The notes below the pieces were generated by a model. It searched no databases. It was not told where the DNA came from and saw only the letters and a program-made list of their open reading frames with translations. A stretch of 64,000 nt of DNA from Photobacterium sp. GB-56. GTDB lineage: Bacteria > Pseudomonadota > Gammaproteobacteria > Enterobacterales > Vibrionaceae. This document shows, in pieces, positions 57,601 to 64,000 of this stretch (its first letter is position 1; the number at the start of each line of letters is the position of its first letter). The stretch spans positions 186,001-250,000 of the forward strand of contig NZ_PYNW01000003.1 of assembly GCF_003026105.1 (NCBI RefSeq), in the 5' to 3' direction. The position numbers and the translations under genes were made by a program.

Positions 57601-60600
57601 AAGAGCTTGATAACTTTGTTAATGGCCATCAGACAGCAGAATCGACTGCGAAAGAAATTGTTATCAATGTAAATCCTCAAGCTGATGATGGCACGTTAAA
57701 AGTAACGCGTGTTGAATCGAAAGAAGATGAGCGCATTGATCTATCAACGCACATTAACTTTGTGTCGTTAGATGATAATACCGATAACTCTGAGCATTTA
57801 TTCCTACAAATCTCAGCACTTCCTGAAGGTGCGGTATTGTACTTAAATGATCAACTTCTGACGCCAAATGCTGATGGTGTGTATGAAATTAAATATGAAG
57901 ACTTGAACGGTCTATCACTTCAGCCGCCATTAGATAGCAACGTTGACTTTAGTATCTCAGTCAACGGTGTGATCCGAGATGTTGCAACCATTACTGATGC
58001 TAATGGTAATGTGACAACGGAAACTAGCGAGAAAGTTGTTGGCCCACAATCGATTGATATTGCATTAACCGGTGTGGTTGATCAGGCGAGAATTGAATCA
58101 GAAAATTCTGATTGGACCCGTTTAGATAACGGTAAAATTGGCTTACAAACCACGATCAAAGAAGACGGTAGCGCGAAGTTTGATTTTAAAGTGGTATCAG
58201 GTGAGCACACGGTTGATGGTAAAACTGATGGTTCTGAAACCTTAAGTATTGTGGTTTCTGGTATTCCAGAAGGGGCAAAACTGTACGATCAGAACGGTAA
58301 CCTTCAAACACTGGTTTATGCTGGTGAAGATAAAAACGGTCAGCCTATTTATCAGGTTAATCTGACAACGTTAAATGATGTAAAAATCGTACCACCTGAA
58401 AATAGCACAGAAGACATTACGCTTGATGTACGAGTCGTGGTGACTGAAAACGATGGTGCGAGTAAGGCGTTTAATGGCGAATTGGTTATTCATGTTACGC
58501 CTGAGATTGATGCGACAGATTACGGTACGGTTTCTAAGGGTTTTGAAGATCAACCGATTCAAATTGATTGGTTACCACCTGAGTTTACCGATCCGAAAGA
58601 ACATATTACGGCTGTTGCATTAAACGGTTTACCACAAGGTTACCAGTTGTTCTTGGGTGATACGTTATTAGTTGCCGATGCATCAGGAAAAATCACCTTT
58701 ACTGATAGCCAATTACAACAGTTATTGAATGGCACTAAGTTAACACTGCATGCGCCAGAAGATTCGGATAAAGATATCACGTTAACGTCTACAGTAACGG
58801 TATCAGAGACGGATGTTGATGGTGATAAAGAGACGGTAACGAAAGATATTACAGGTACTTTAACCGTTGATATTGAAGCTGTTGTGGAAAGCGATGGTCA
58901 GTTAGTTGTAAGTGATGACGGCAAAACTGTTACCAATATTAGCTGTGACAGTGATGGTGTAATTGATCTCTCTAATGGTGCTGACTCAGATGGCAAAATC
59001 ACTTGGGTTAATGACGATAATTCCAGCTCTGAAGTTATTCAGCAAGTCGTACTAGAACCTATTCCTGAAGGTTTTGTGATTGTTGGTGGTATTAACAATG
59101 GTGATGGTAGTTGGACGATTCCTCAGTCGCAATTAGGCAACTTGCAGATCAAAGCACCAGAAGGCTTTAAAGAGACTCTAGTGCTACAAATTAGCGCTAT
59201 GGTTCAAGATTTAAGTGACGATGGTGATCCAAGTGCATTAGTGGTTAAGAAAGACACTATTACGCTTGATTTTAGTAAGAATACTGAAAGTCATGATGAA
59301 AAAGCTGCAGACATCATCATTGAAGATCACGTTGTAACGGGTACAGAAGATCACACGGTAGATTTAGGTAAACAAATTACCGATCACATCCTAAAAGTGA
59401 GTACCGCTGACGGTCATCAATTGAATGATGAGTTAACCATTGTTATTGATGCTAAAAATCTACCAGATGGGGCTTCGATTTCTGGAGCTGATTATAATCA
59501 CGTAACAGGTGAGTATGTACTGAAAGTACCGGTATCTGCGAATGGTGAAGTGGACTTATCTAGCATTCACATTAACTTGCCGAAAGATTTTGCCGGTGAC
59601 TTTAAGCTAGATGTGAAGTTTGTGACTACCGATACCGAAAGTGGTGATTACAAAACACAAACTGACACGATTTCAGTGCAAATTGCACCTGAAGTGGATG
59701 GACCTAAATCGGTTGAAATCAACGTGGTTGAAACTGAAGGCTTAAACGGTGATAAGCAGCCGATCTCGTCTTCTGATGATAAAACAGAGCAAGTTTATAA
59801 AGATGTTGCTTATGAAGATGGAGATATCAAGCTCGATCTATCTGTAGCACTAAAAGATGTCAGCACAGAGCTAACTGACGGTAAAGAGAGCGTTGAGTCT
59901 GTGACATTAACGCTTAAAGACAGTGCCGATGGTGTGTTTATTGATGCAAATGGCAATGTACTAGGTTCATCTATCACCATTGATGCTAGCCAGATGGGGA
60001 ATATTCATTTCCGTCCAGCGCCTGATTTTAGCGGCAAGGTTGATATTGATGTGAAAACCACGGTTGTTGATACCACTGTTTATGATGAAACGGCTGGTGG
60101 CAAAGAAGTATCAGCATCAAAGACATTTGATAACACAGTGAGTTTTGATGTCGTTGCTGTTAATGACGAAGTTAAATGGCATGGTACTGAGACACCGATT
60201 GTCGGTAATGAAGATACCGCTATTTCATTAAGTGGTGTTGGTGGAACACTACAAGACAGCGATGGCTCTGAGCATATTGTTTCTATTAAGTTAGAAAATG
60301 TACCGGATGGCTTTATTGTTCAAGGCGCAACCAATAATGGTAGTGGTGTTTGGACACTTAGCGGTTCGGGGGAATCATTTGATTTAAGTAGCGTGAAAAT
60401 TGTGCCACCGAAAGATTTCAGCGGTACAGTTAATATCGATATTGTGGTGTATTCAAAAGAAGAAACCTTAGACAAGCCAGCTGAAAACCGTAAAACCATC
60501 ACTATTGATGTTCAGCCAGTTGCTGATAAAGTCGATACAGATGTAAACCCAAATGCATCTGGTGATGAAAATGGTTCAATCACGTTGGATTTAGGCATTA

Positions 60601-63533
60601 AAGCTTATGATGACGAAAACACCGTTAAGAACCCAAATTCAAATGTGCATGAAAATGGGGCGGAATCACTACAAATCACCATTACTAATGTGCCTGGTTC
60701 AAGTTCATTTACATTACCGGATGGTGTAAAAGGCAGCTGTGAAAAACAAGCAGATGGTTCATGGGTCATTAAAGTTGATGGCTCTGAGCTTGATACATTG
60801 ACCTTCCACCCAGGTGATGCGAACAACCAAACTGTGATTGACGGTAAGGTTTGGACGGGTGATCTAGATTTCGATATTCGTGCGGTGGATAACGGTGTTG
60901 TTGGTACAGATAGCGTTGCGGTGGATAAAACAATCCACGTTGATGTGACGCCTGATAACGATGCACCTGTAAACCATATGCCAACGGATCCGCTAACAGT
61001 TGAAGAAGATGCAATACTCGTGATCAAGAACCTGCAAGTGACTGATGTAGATAGTCATGATCATGATGCAGTAATGAACATGACGGTGACGTTAAGTGTA
61101 CAGCATGGTCAATTAAGTATTGCTGATGGTGTCGATACAACAGGTCTGGTGATCAAAGGTAATGGTGATGGCACATTAACCATTGAAGGTGATATTACTA
61201 AGATCAATCAGCTATTGGATAAAGGCATCAATTACGTTGGTGATAAAGACTTTAACGGTACTGATAGCTTAACCATGACAACCAACGATAACGGCAATTC
61301 TGGTGCAGGTGGTGCTCTAACCGATACTGATAGCGTGGATATCACGGTGACGCCTGTTAACGATGCGCCAGTGAACACGGTACCTGATGCATTTACTGTT
61401 GATGAAGACAGCAGCCATGTGATCAGTGGTCTTAAGATCAGTGATGTAGATGCGAAGGAAAATGGCGCATCAGGTGACATGACGGTGACGTTAGCAGTAG
61501 GTCATGGCCAGTTAGCGATTATTGCAACTGATACGCAAGGTTTGAATATTGTTGATAATGGTGACGGTAAGTTAGTTATCAGTGGTGATATCAATAAGAT
61601 CAACACATTACTTGCTGACGGTATTAAATATACCGGTGATGAGAATTATGCAGGTAAAGATCAGTTAACCATGACTACCAGCGATAACGGTAACGCTGGT
61701 GCAGGTGGCGTATTAACGGATATCGATACGGTTGATATCACGGTGACACCGGTTAACGATGCGCCTGTTAACCATGTACCAACCAGTATTGCGGCAGATG
61801 AAGACGTTGCTACTGTTATCACTGGATTACAAGTATCAGACGTCGACTTTAATGAACTAGCCAATAATACTGGTATGTCGGTACAGCTAAGTGTGGCTCA
61901 TGGTTCATTAACGATTACATTGCCAGATAACAGCCCAGTGAAAGTGGTTCAAAATGGAGTCGGTAATGTCACGCTTGAAGGTTCAATGGATGATATTAAT
62001 GCCGTACTTAATAGTGGGGTAAGTTATACCGGTGATGAAAATTACAGTGGTAAAGATGAGTTAACCATTACGACTAACGATGGCGGCAATACAGGCTCTG
62101 GCGGTAACCAAGCTGCAACTAATAAAGTTGAAATTAATGTAGCTCCTAAAGCAGATGCGCCATCATTAAGTATCAGTCCGGAACATTTACAAACAGCAGC
62201 GATAAGAAGCTCTGTTGGTACCATGTTGCCACTGATTGGCTTAATTGCTGCGGCATCCGCAGATGCATCTGAAACCTTAACCGTTAAGTTAACGAATTTA
62301 GGTTCAGGTCAGGTTGTTGATAAAGACGGTAATGTTATTGGTAAAGATCTTGGTAATGGTCATTGGGAAGTGCCAGCTGACAAGGTTGATGGCTTGTATA
62401 TCAAAGATCTTGACCAAGGTACGCACTCAATTAATGTTGTCGCGGTTTCGACTGAATCTGATGGCTCTTATGCAGAATCTGCACCTGTAAATATCAATAT
62501 CGTTGTAGATGATTTATCGCAAACAAATAACGTTATTGGTCACAATTCAAATGTGAGTGGCGATAATCTGATCATCGACAGTACTGCAGCAGCAACGCTT
62601 TACGGTGGTGATGGTGATGATGTACTGGTTGGTGGTTTAGGCTCTGATATCCTTGTTGGTGGTGCTGGTGATGACATTCTATGGGGTGGGGAGCTAGGCG
62701 GTCATGGTGATGGGGTGAAAGATACCTTCCTATGGTCAGAAAGTGATTTCGGTACGGCAAATGCCCCCGCGACAGATAAGATCATGGACTTTGAAGTTGG
62801 TATCGATACTATCAGCCTAGGTGATGCATTAGACACGAAAGATATTCACTCATTAGCGGATTTGAATAATCGTCTGAATCTCACTGAGCAAGATGGGAGT
62901 ACCTTAATTCAGATCTCTAACGATCAAGATAAGGTAGTGCAGAATATCATTCTAGATGGTGTGTCTAACCATGACTTATTTGGTAGTACATCTAGTGAGA
63001 TGACTGCAACGGATAAAGTGACAACGTTATTGAATAACGGCAGCCTTGAGCTTAGTAAGAACTTTGGTAATGAAGAGAGCAATGACTTAATCGCAGATAG
63101 CCAAGGTGAGTCTTTATTTGGTTTCGATGGTGACGACAATTTACTCGCGGGTACTGGAAATGACATCTTATCTGGCGGTGCTGGTGATGATCTCTTTACT
63201 TGGCATGAAACATCGCTATCTAATAGCAATAATACCGATACTATTGCTGATTTTGAGCTTGGTAAAGATAAGATTGATATCCGAGAATTGCTTGGCAATG
63301 ATGATAGTGGTAAGTCAGATATGGATAACTTATTGGATCATGTAAGTGCAGGTGTTGATGATAAAGGTAATGTTAATCTTGATATCACAACAGATGACGG
63401 TAAGACGCAAAATATTGTCTTAGATAATATTCATCCGGCCCATGATCTTGGGTTAGTGGATGGGGCTTCTTCTGTTGATATTATGAATTCACTGTTTGAT
63501 CACAATGCATTTAAGATAGATAGCGGTCACTAA
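48603..63533 (+). CDS. Giant LapA-type RTX adhesin (4976 aa)
   Basis: A 4976-residue type I secreted adhesin. N-terminal retention module (1-130) with LapG-type site 'EAPAAGNESAG' (P123-A124-A125-G126). Eight ~300-residue T1SS-repeat units (about 190-2490), each with 'ITEGDL…YPV', 'LDP..V.ID', 'PLDH', 'VQ.KDTDGD' and 'DGANPEFG' marks. Then a mixed Ig/cadherin-like stretch (about 2490-4110), three tandem-95-type repeats ('VTPVNDAPVN', about 4118-4516), a unique segment with a hydrophobic patch 'VGTMLPLIGLIAAASA', and two RTX/C-terminal blocks (about 4666-4696 'LYGGDGDDVLVGG' and 4839-4862 'LFGFDGDDNLLAG', each followed by a 'DKI.DFE.G.D.I' element). The Ca-binding repeats and C-terminal signal guide secretion. 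It mediates surface attachment and biofilm. It probably lies in the divergent partner position of the lap operon and is retained by LapD/LapG control. Confidence 0.96.
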   Translation: MTTIDNKNLGMIKLVNGDGFILKAGDKVQPIIDEHTLQPDEIVVTNGNAKFIINNNGVEQVINQTCPTCVVTTPVGVKATDLNNKIAFNHEGAEHTTFASDDIDAIQAAILNGLDPTQLFEAPAAGNESAGNVGLNGSSSAASFITINYDNDALLAEAGFDTAYDPSRNIDNLDPRAILVPDGGELGSLLITEGDLSDNTYPVVSSTSIFVEAATLPLETSSFVFDPLTINNVLNELNSEITSGGQAVTFVYDKVTNMIIGTLDGQPVMSIALEATSENGRDVTVTVTTTINQPLDHSGDNVSGLVNRDGDQINIDVAIQATDSSGNALDKPINVEIGVIDGANPEFGTDTGVTINEGTQADQVIDGKVPLDVGSDAIATIHFNAEQAGLTAITSNGRETTFTVDGNVLTVLDSFSQPVMVVTIANDGTYTVKVTGPIDQNSDDIANIKLDVTATDKDGDTAQGELNITINDGTDAAGGERVSITLTEGDIDVDGSGTSTGGADTTYPVEKTGELTLVAGEDRLDPTTVAIDATQQADLIKELNAELTSGGKPLTFTIDANGNLVGTIAGTDTVAVRVELIPTQVGQNVNVEIQIIQELPLDHNPSGNSQGFVTVNDSNISINLPIQAKDTDGDLLEKPAQVDITINDGDNPVFGIDLGTENPINETDDLGKVVDGKIPLNIGSDEISHIHFDAEQPGLANITSDGKPVTFSVSGNTINVVDAEGKPVMTVTIANDGSYKVIVEGELDQDSLNIAKIELNVTATDKDGDTAQGQLNIQVEDGAIAGGGESASITITEGDLTPEGNEVGYPVSASTSLTITAGADRLDPSSITIDEKQLEALKNELTTELSSDGKPLTFTYDVATGVLTGSANGATVVSVTLTALQAANGKDVDVKVTMTQYGPLDHNGNEIDGLVANHNDQVVIDLPIQVKDTDGDWLKDPATVDITVVDGEIPAFGVDSKATLNEGKDGIATGMGNIAVDSGSDQVVKVTFEANQDSLNGLTSNGHATTYSLSADGTTVTVVLASDPSQVVMEVTIDINGHYVVTQKQPIDQVDDTAADNENIALSVVAEDRDGDVSKPGNIEITIHDGANASGNEQGAITITEGDLTPEGNEQGYPVSGNTTIAIAAGVDRLDPTTVTVDQTQVNALIHELTTELTTANGTAINFSYDAKTGLITGTAGGETVLTVTVSAVQAVNGHDVDINVSITQFKPLDHNDNGTDGLIKSVDDKIVIDVPVQVKDTDGDWLDKPANVDITIVDGANPEFGTDKGIIINETTDADKVMQGQIPLNVGSDDIQTIHFNATQEGLANITSNGQQTTFTVNGNVLTVVDADSNPVMVVTIANDGTYTVKVTGPVDQNSVDIADIKLDVTATDKDGDTASGELNITIKDGTDAAGGENIDITITEGDRDVDGSGTSTGGADTTYPVEKTGELTLVAGEDRLDPTTVAIDATQQADLIKELNAELTSGGKPLTFTIDANGNLVGTIAGTDTVAVRVELTPTQAGQNVNVEVKIIQEQPLDHQASGNSSGFVTVDGDDISIKVPVQAKDTDGDWLDKPANVDITIVDGANPEFGTDKGIIINETTDADKVMQGQIPLNVGSDDIQTIHFNATQEGLANITSNGQQTTFTVNGNVLTVVDADSNPVMVVTIANDGTYTVKVTGPVDQNSVDIADIKLDVTATDKDGDTASGELNITIKDGTDAAGGENIDITITEGDRDVDGSGTSTGGADTTYPVEKTGELTLVAGEDRLDPTTVAIDATQQADLIKELNAELTSGGKPLTFTIDANGNLVGTIAGTDTVAVRVELTPTQAGQNVNVEVKIIQEQPLDHQASGNSSGFVTVDGDDISIKVPVQAKDTDGDWLDKPANVDITIVDGANPEFGIDKGTTITETENGATATGKIPLNVGSDDIAHIDFAQSQPSLEGIVSNNQATRYVVDGNEIKVVIDGGANDGAAVMTIEINVDGSYTVHQHLPIEQDNSKGDTVDINLAVTATDKDGDISNTGQLEIHIKDGLNPTGEGVVANITITEGDLEDPKAGKGYPVSADTYFTVNATDDALVANSLKIADSAQVDLVKELNSLTSNGEALTFTVHTDANGVITITGVTTSGQEAVSISMTPSSSANGDVTVDLAIHQALPLDHIKSNGTYVDVTGGKITIDVPVQMQDTDGDALDKPVDVNITIKDGQKPSFGHDSTATLEEGVSGTATASGTIDIDTGSDQVAKVYFKGNQSSLDGLTSNGHETTYSLSADGSTITVVLKDNPSQIVMEIKIDVNGHYVVEQKQPIDQVDDKNADNEIIKLDVVAQDYDGDNSKPGQITINIHDGEDAKGGETGSIVITEGDLQPTAGEQGYPVSGAVDIAVKAGVDRLDPTKVSIDSTHLSALIDELQSELTASGSKISFSYHDGQLIGTANGQVVLTVAVSAVQAANGHDVDVKVSITQHAPLDHHGSETSGFVSVDGDKIVIDVPVQVKDTDGDNLANNVNAQITINDGAAPIIISAPAISVDEDALAGGSHTSKDGVTALGDIQVDQGSDYVSNFKVDVEAFNAQNTIKSEGHDVVLEQTGVGTYQGIANGQVVFTYALLPNGRYIFKLEGTIDHPTQGEDEFKIEFPVYAVDKDGDTSGTVNIDVSIKDDIPSVHDVTLNTVEHSTTTLENVIVSTGADGAQVTALIVDGQHIDLSTLPESGGYRIYEVTENGQKLGDLMIKPNGDTYFAANDNLDHNQEEILKNIGFEVTDGDGDKAQGTITLEVSDKDATLSLQNSIGQEEDGRHSTDPNDNVDVNRDGIAINMSINVGDNDRGEHIGTVTIHPQGEAHGVFMFNGQPLAVNSDGSITIPASAFTADASGENYTLQGVTFVPAEDFSTSANGIKFDVSAQVNTTDGGNHPVMNGEFSIDVQGIADTPTWSASSVEHYVVDEDGSNVQLSVVADLQDTDGSEALFYYITVPKEYQDKCTLEIDGQTLVETSPGSGIYKVDAEQMKSVEVNPADNFSGDIKLSITAESKELDNFVNGHQTAESTAKEIVINVNPQADDGTLKVTRVESKEDERIDLSTHINFVSLDDNTDNSEHLFLQISALPEGAVLYLNDQLLTPNADGVYEIKYEDLNGLSLQPPLDSNVDFSISVNGVIRDVATITDANGNVTTETSEKVVGPQSIDIALTGVVDQARIESENSDWTRLDNGKIGLQTTIKEDGSAKFDFKVVSGEHTVDGKTDGSETLSIVVSGIPEGAKLYDQNGNLQTLVYAGEDKNGQPIYQVNLTTLNDVKIVPPENSTEDITLDVRVVVTENDGASKAFNGELVIHVTPEIDATDYGTVSKGFEDQPIQIDWLPPEFTDPKEHITAVALNGLPQGYQLFLGDTLLVADASGKITFTDSQLQQLLNGTKLTLHAPEDSDKDITLTSTVTVSETDVDGDKETVTKDITGTLTVDIEAVVESDGQLVVSDDGKTVTNISCDSDGVIDLSNGADSDGKITWVNDDNSSSEVIQQVVLEPIPEGFVIVGGINNGDGSWTIPQSQLGNLQIKAPEGFKETLVLQISAMVQDLSDDGDPSALVVKKDTITLDFSKNTESHDEKAADIIIEDHVVTGTEDHTVDLGKQITDHILKVSTADGHQLNDELTIVIDAKNLPDGASISGADYNHVTGEYVLKVPVSANGEVDLSSIHINLPKDFAGDFKLDVKFVTTDTESGDYKTQTDTISVQIAPEVDGPKSVEINVVETEGLNGDKQPISSSDDKTEQVYKDVAYEDGDIKLDLSVALKDVSTELTDGKESVESVTLTLKDSADGVFIDANGNVLGSSITIDASQMGNIHFRPAPDFSGKVDIDVKTTVVDTTVYDETAGGKEVSASKTFDNTVSFDVVAVNDEVKWHGTETPIVGNEDTAISLSGVGGTLQDSDGSEHIVSIKLENVPDGFIVQGATNNGSGVWTLSGSGESFDLSSVKIVPPKDFSGTVNIDIVVYSKEETLDKPAENRKTITIDVQPVADKVDTDVNPNASGDENGSITLDLGIKAYDDENTVKNPNSNVHENGAESLQITITNVPGSSSFTLPDGVKGSCEKQADGSWVIKVDGSELDTLTFHPGDANNQTVIDGKVWTGDLDFDIRAVDNGVVGTDSVAVDKTIHVDVTPDNDAPVNHMPTDPLTVEEDAILVIKNLQVTDVDSHDHDAVMNMTVTLSVQHGQLSIADGVDTTGLVIKGNGDGTLTIEGDITKINQLLDKGINYVGDKDFNGTDSLTMTTNDNGNSGAGGALTDTDSVDITVTPVNDAPVNTVPDAFTVDEDSSHVISGLKISDVDAKENGASGDMTVTLAVGHGQLAIIATDTQGLNIVDNGDGKLVISGDINKINTLLADGIKYTGDENYAGKDQLTMTTSDNGNAGAGGVLTDIDTVDITVTPVNDAPVNHVPTSIAADEDVATVITGLQVSDVDFNELANNTGMSVQLSVAHGSLTITLPDNSPVKVVQNGVGNVTLEGSMDDINAVLNSGVSYTGDENYSGKDELTITTNDGGNTGSGGNQAATNKVEINVAPKADAPSLSISPEHLQTAAIRSSVGTMLPLIGLIAAASADASETLTVKLTNLGSGQVVDKDGNVIGKDLGNGHWEVPADKVDGLYIKDLDQGTHSINVVAVSTESDGSYAESAPVNINIVVDDLSQTNNVIGHNSNVSGDNLIIDSTAAATLYGGDGDDVLVGGLGSDILVGGAGDDILWGGELGGHGDGVKDTFLWSESDFGTANAPATDKIMDFEVGIDTISLGDALDTKDIHSLADLNNRLNLTEQDGSTLIQISNDQDKVVQNIILDGVSNHDLFGSTSSEMTATDKVTTLLNNGSLELSKNFGNEESNDLIADSQGESLFGFDGDDNLLAGTGNDILSGGAGDDLFTWHETSLSNSNNTDTIADFELGKDKIDIRELLGNDDSGKSDMDNLLDHVSAGVDDKGNVNLDITTDDGKTQNIVLDNIHPAHDLGLVDGASSVDIMNSLFDHNAFKIDSGH
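52320..54245 (+). repeat. Near-identical 921-bp tandem repeats inside the adhesin gene
   Basis: Unit 1 is 52320-53240, unit 2 is 53241-54161, and the first ~84 bases of a third copy follow to about 54245 before divergence (GTATCGATAAAGG vs GTACCGATAAAGG). The two full units encode the same 307 residues with only scattered mostly synonymous changes (for example GGTAATTTGG vs GGTAACTTGG). A related but more diverged unit lies near 50120-50400. Such identity indicates recent duplication or gene conversion and copy number could vary between strains. Collapsed or miscounted assembly is possible at this place. Confidence 0.93.
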
Positions 63534-63550
63534 ATAGAAAAATAGAATAT

Positions 63551-63580
63551 AAAAGCAGCCCTTAGTGGCTGCTTTTTTTT
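63551..63580 (+). terminator. Terminator of the adhesin gene
   Basis: AAAGCAGCC / GGCTGCTTT stem with a short loop, followed by eight T, 18 bases after the stop. The 195 bases up to astB are AT-rich without another feature. Confidence 0.94.
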
Positions 63581-63775
63581 ACCTAAAACTGCGTAGTTAT
63601 TCATTTAATTTACAATAAGTGCAGAAAACAAGCCTATATAAAGGAAACTTACGAACGATATAAAATAATAATCTATAAATAATGACTAATTAGACATAAA
63701 CGTGTTTTGTTGCGGTAAATGTAAAAATTTTGTTATGTTAATTGCTATGTATTTAGCGGATGACATGGATGGAAA

Positions 63776-64000
63776 ATGAAAGCATTTGAAGCGAATTTTG
63801 ATGGTTTAGTGGGCCCGACGCATAATTATAGCGGTTTAGCTTACGGTAATCTTGCGTCAGCTAAGAACAGCGCCAAAGCGTCTAATCCTAAGCAAGCAGC
63901 GAAACAAGGGCTGGCAAAAATGAAAACCCTTGCTGATTTAGGCTTAGTACAAGGGATCATTGCACCACAAGAAAGACCAGATATTGCTACGCTCCGTAGT
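63776..64000 (+). CDS. astB: N-succinylarginine dihydrolase, N-terminal part (3' end outside window)
   Basis: The first 75 codons of AstB, start '[28 protein letters not shown]', the family's substrate-binding N terminus ('[12 protein letters not shown]'). AstB converts N2-succinylarginine to N2-succinylornithine, ammonia and CO2 in the arginine succinyltransferase pathway. GGATGGA lies upstream of the ATG. In Vibrionaceae astB is often away from the other ast genes; here no other ast gene is in the window. Confidence 0.93.
   Translation, partial: MKAFEANFDGLVGPTHNYSGLAYGNLASAKNSAKASNPKQAAKQGLAKMKTLADLGLVQGIIAPQERPDIATLRS

Noticed and set aside
48603..63533. Giant ORF as a toxin of the MARTX type
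   Set aside because: No effector, cysteine-protease (CPD) or MARTX repeat blocks are seen; the LapG site, T1SS repeats and C terminus fit an adhesin.

Overview
The window looks like a chromosomal segment of a marine gamma-proteobacterium of the family Vibrionaceae, most likely Photobacterium or a close relative. The evidence is an AT-rich base composition, a stand-alone secD2-secF2 pair preceded by a VemP-type arrest peptide gene, an FeS photolyase next to a DASH-type cryptochrome, a TrmY-like SPOUT protein, and a Lap-type biofilm adhesin system. The species cannot be fixed from the sequence alone. No rRNA, tRNA, CRISPR array, integrase or insertion sequence was recognised.

Left part (1-11.3 kb), accessory surface region: the 3' part of a large Ig-like plus RCC1-like propeller protein; a 19-bp tandem repeat array (8 units); a chaperone-usher fimbrial operon (major pilin, usher, chaperone 1, minor pilin, chaperone 2, tip adhesin); a decayed second copy of the tip adhesin; and a decayed glycosidase-like gene on the minus strand.

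11.3-24 kb: a methyl-accepting chemotaxis protein, then a photoreactivation-type neighbourhood (DCC thiol oxidoreductase, DUF3429 membrane protein, TrmY-like protein, POT peptide transporter, DASH cryptochrome, FeS-cluster photolyase, ABC1/UbiB-like kinase), then a patatin phospholipase with a monoacylglycerol lipase/lysophospholipase-like hydrolase. 24-29 kb: a lipoprotein, a DyP peroxidase, a 65-aa protein, TrxC with an unusual CNPC active site, and NupC preceded by a structured leader and an upstream ORF.

29.3-33 kb: a secretion-monitor locus. A 208-aa exported protein ends in a VemP-like arrest sequence (W191...Q204) and is followed by hairpins, an apparent internal sigma-70 promoter, and secD-secF. 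33-40 kb: small lipoprotein, hypothetical protein, CDF metal transporter, lipoate ligase, MaoC-type hydratase and a choice-of-anchor-I beta-propeller protein.

40-63.5 kb: a complete Lap-type adhesion module. A minus-strand operon encodes the type I secretion adaptor (HlyD/LapC), TolC-like LapE, an OmpA lipoprotein, the LapG protease, the c-di-GMP receptor LapD (degenerate GGDEF/EAL) and the LapB-like ABC exporter. A 4976-aa RTX adhesin is transcribed divergently. It carries an N-terminal retention module with a PAAG site suited to LapG, about eight ~300-aa repeats (two almost identical at DNA level), three tandem-95/cadherin-like repeats and two successive RTX/type I secretion C-terminal blocks. 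By family knowledge, low c-di-GMP should free LapG to cut the adhesin and release the cell; high c-di-GMP should make LapD hold LapG. The window ends in the first 75 codons of astB.
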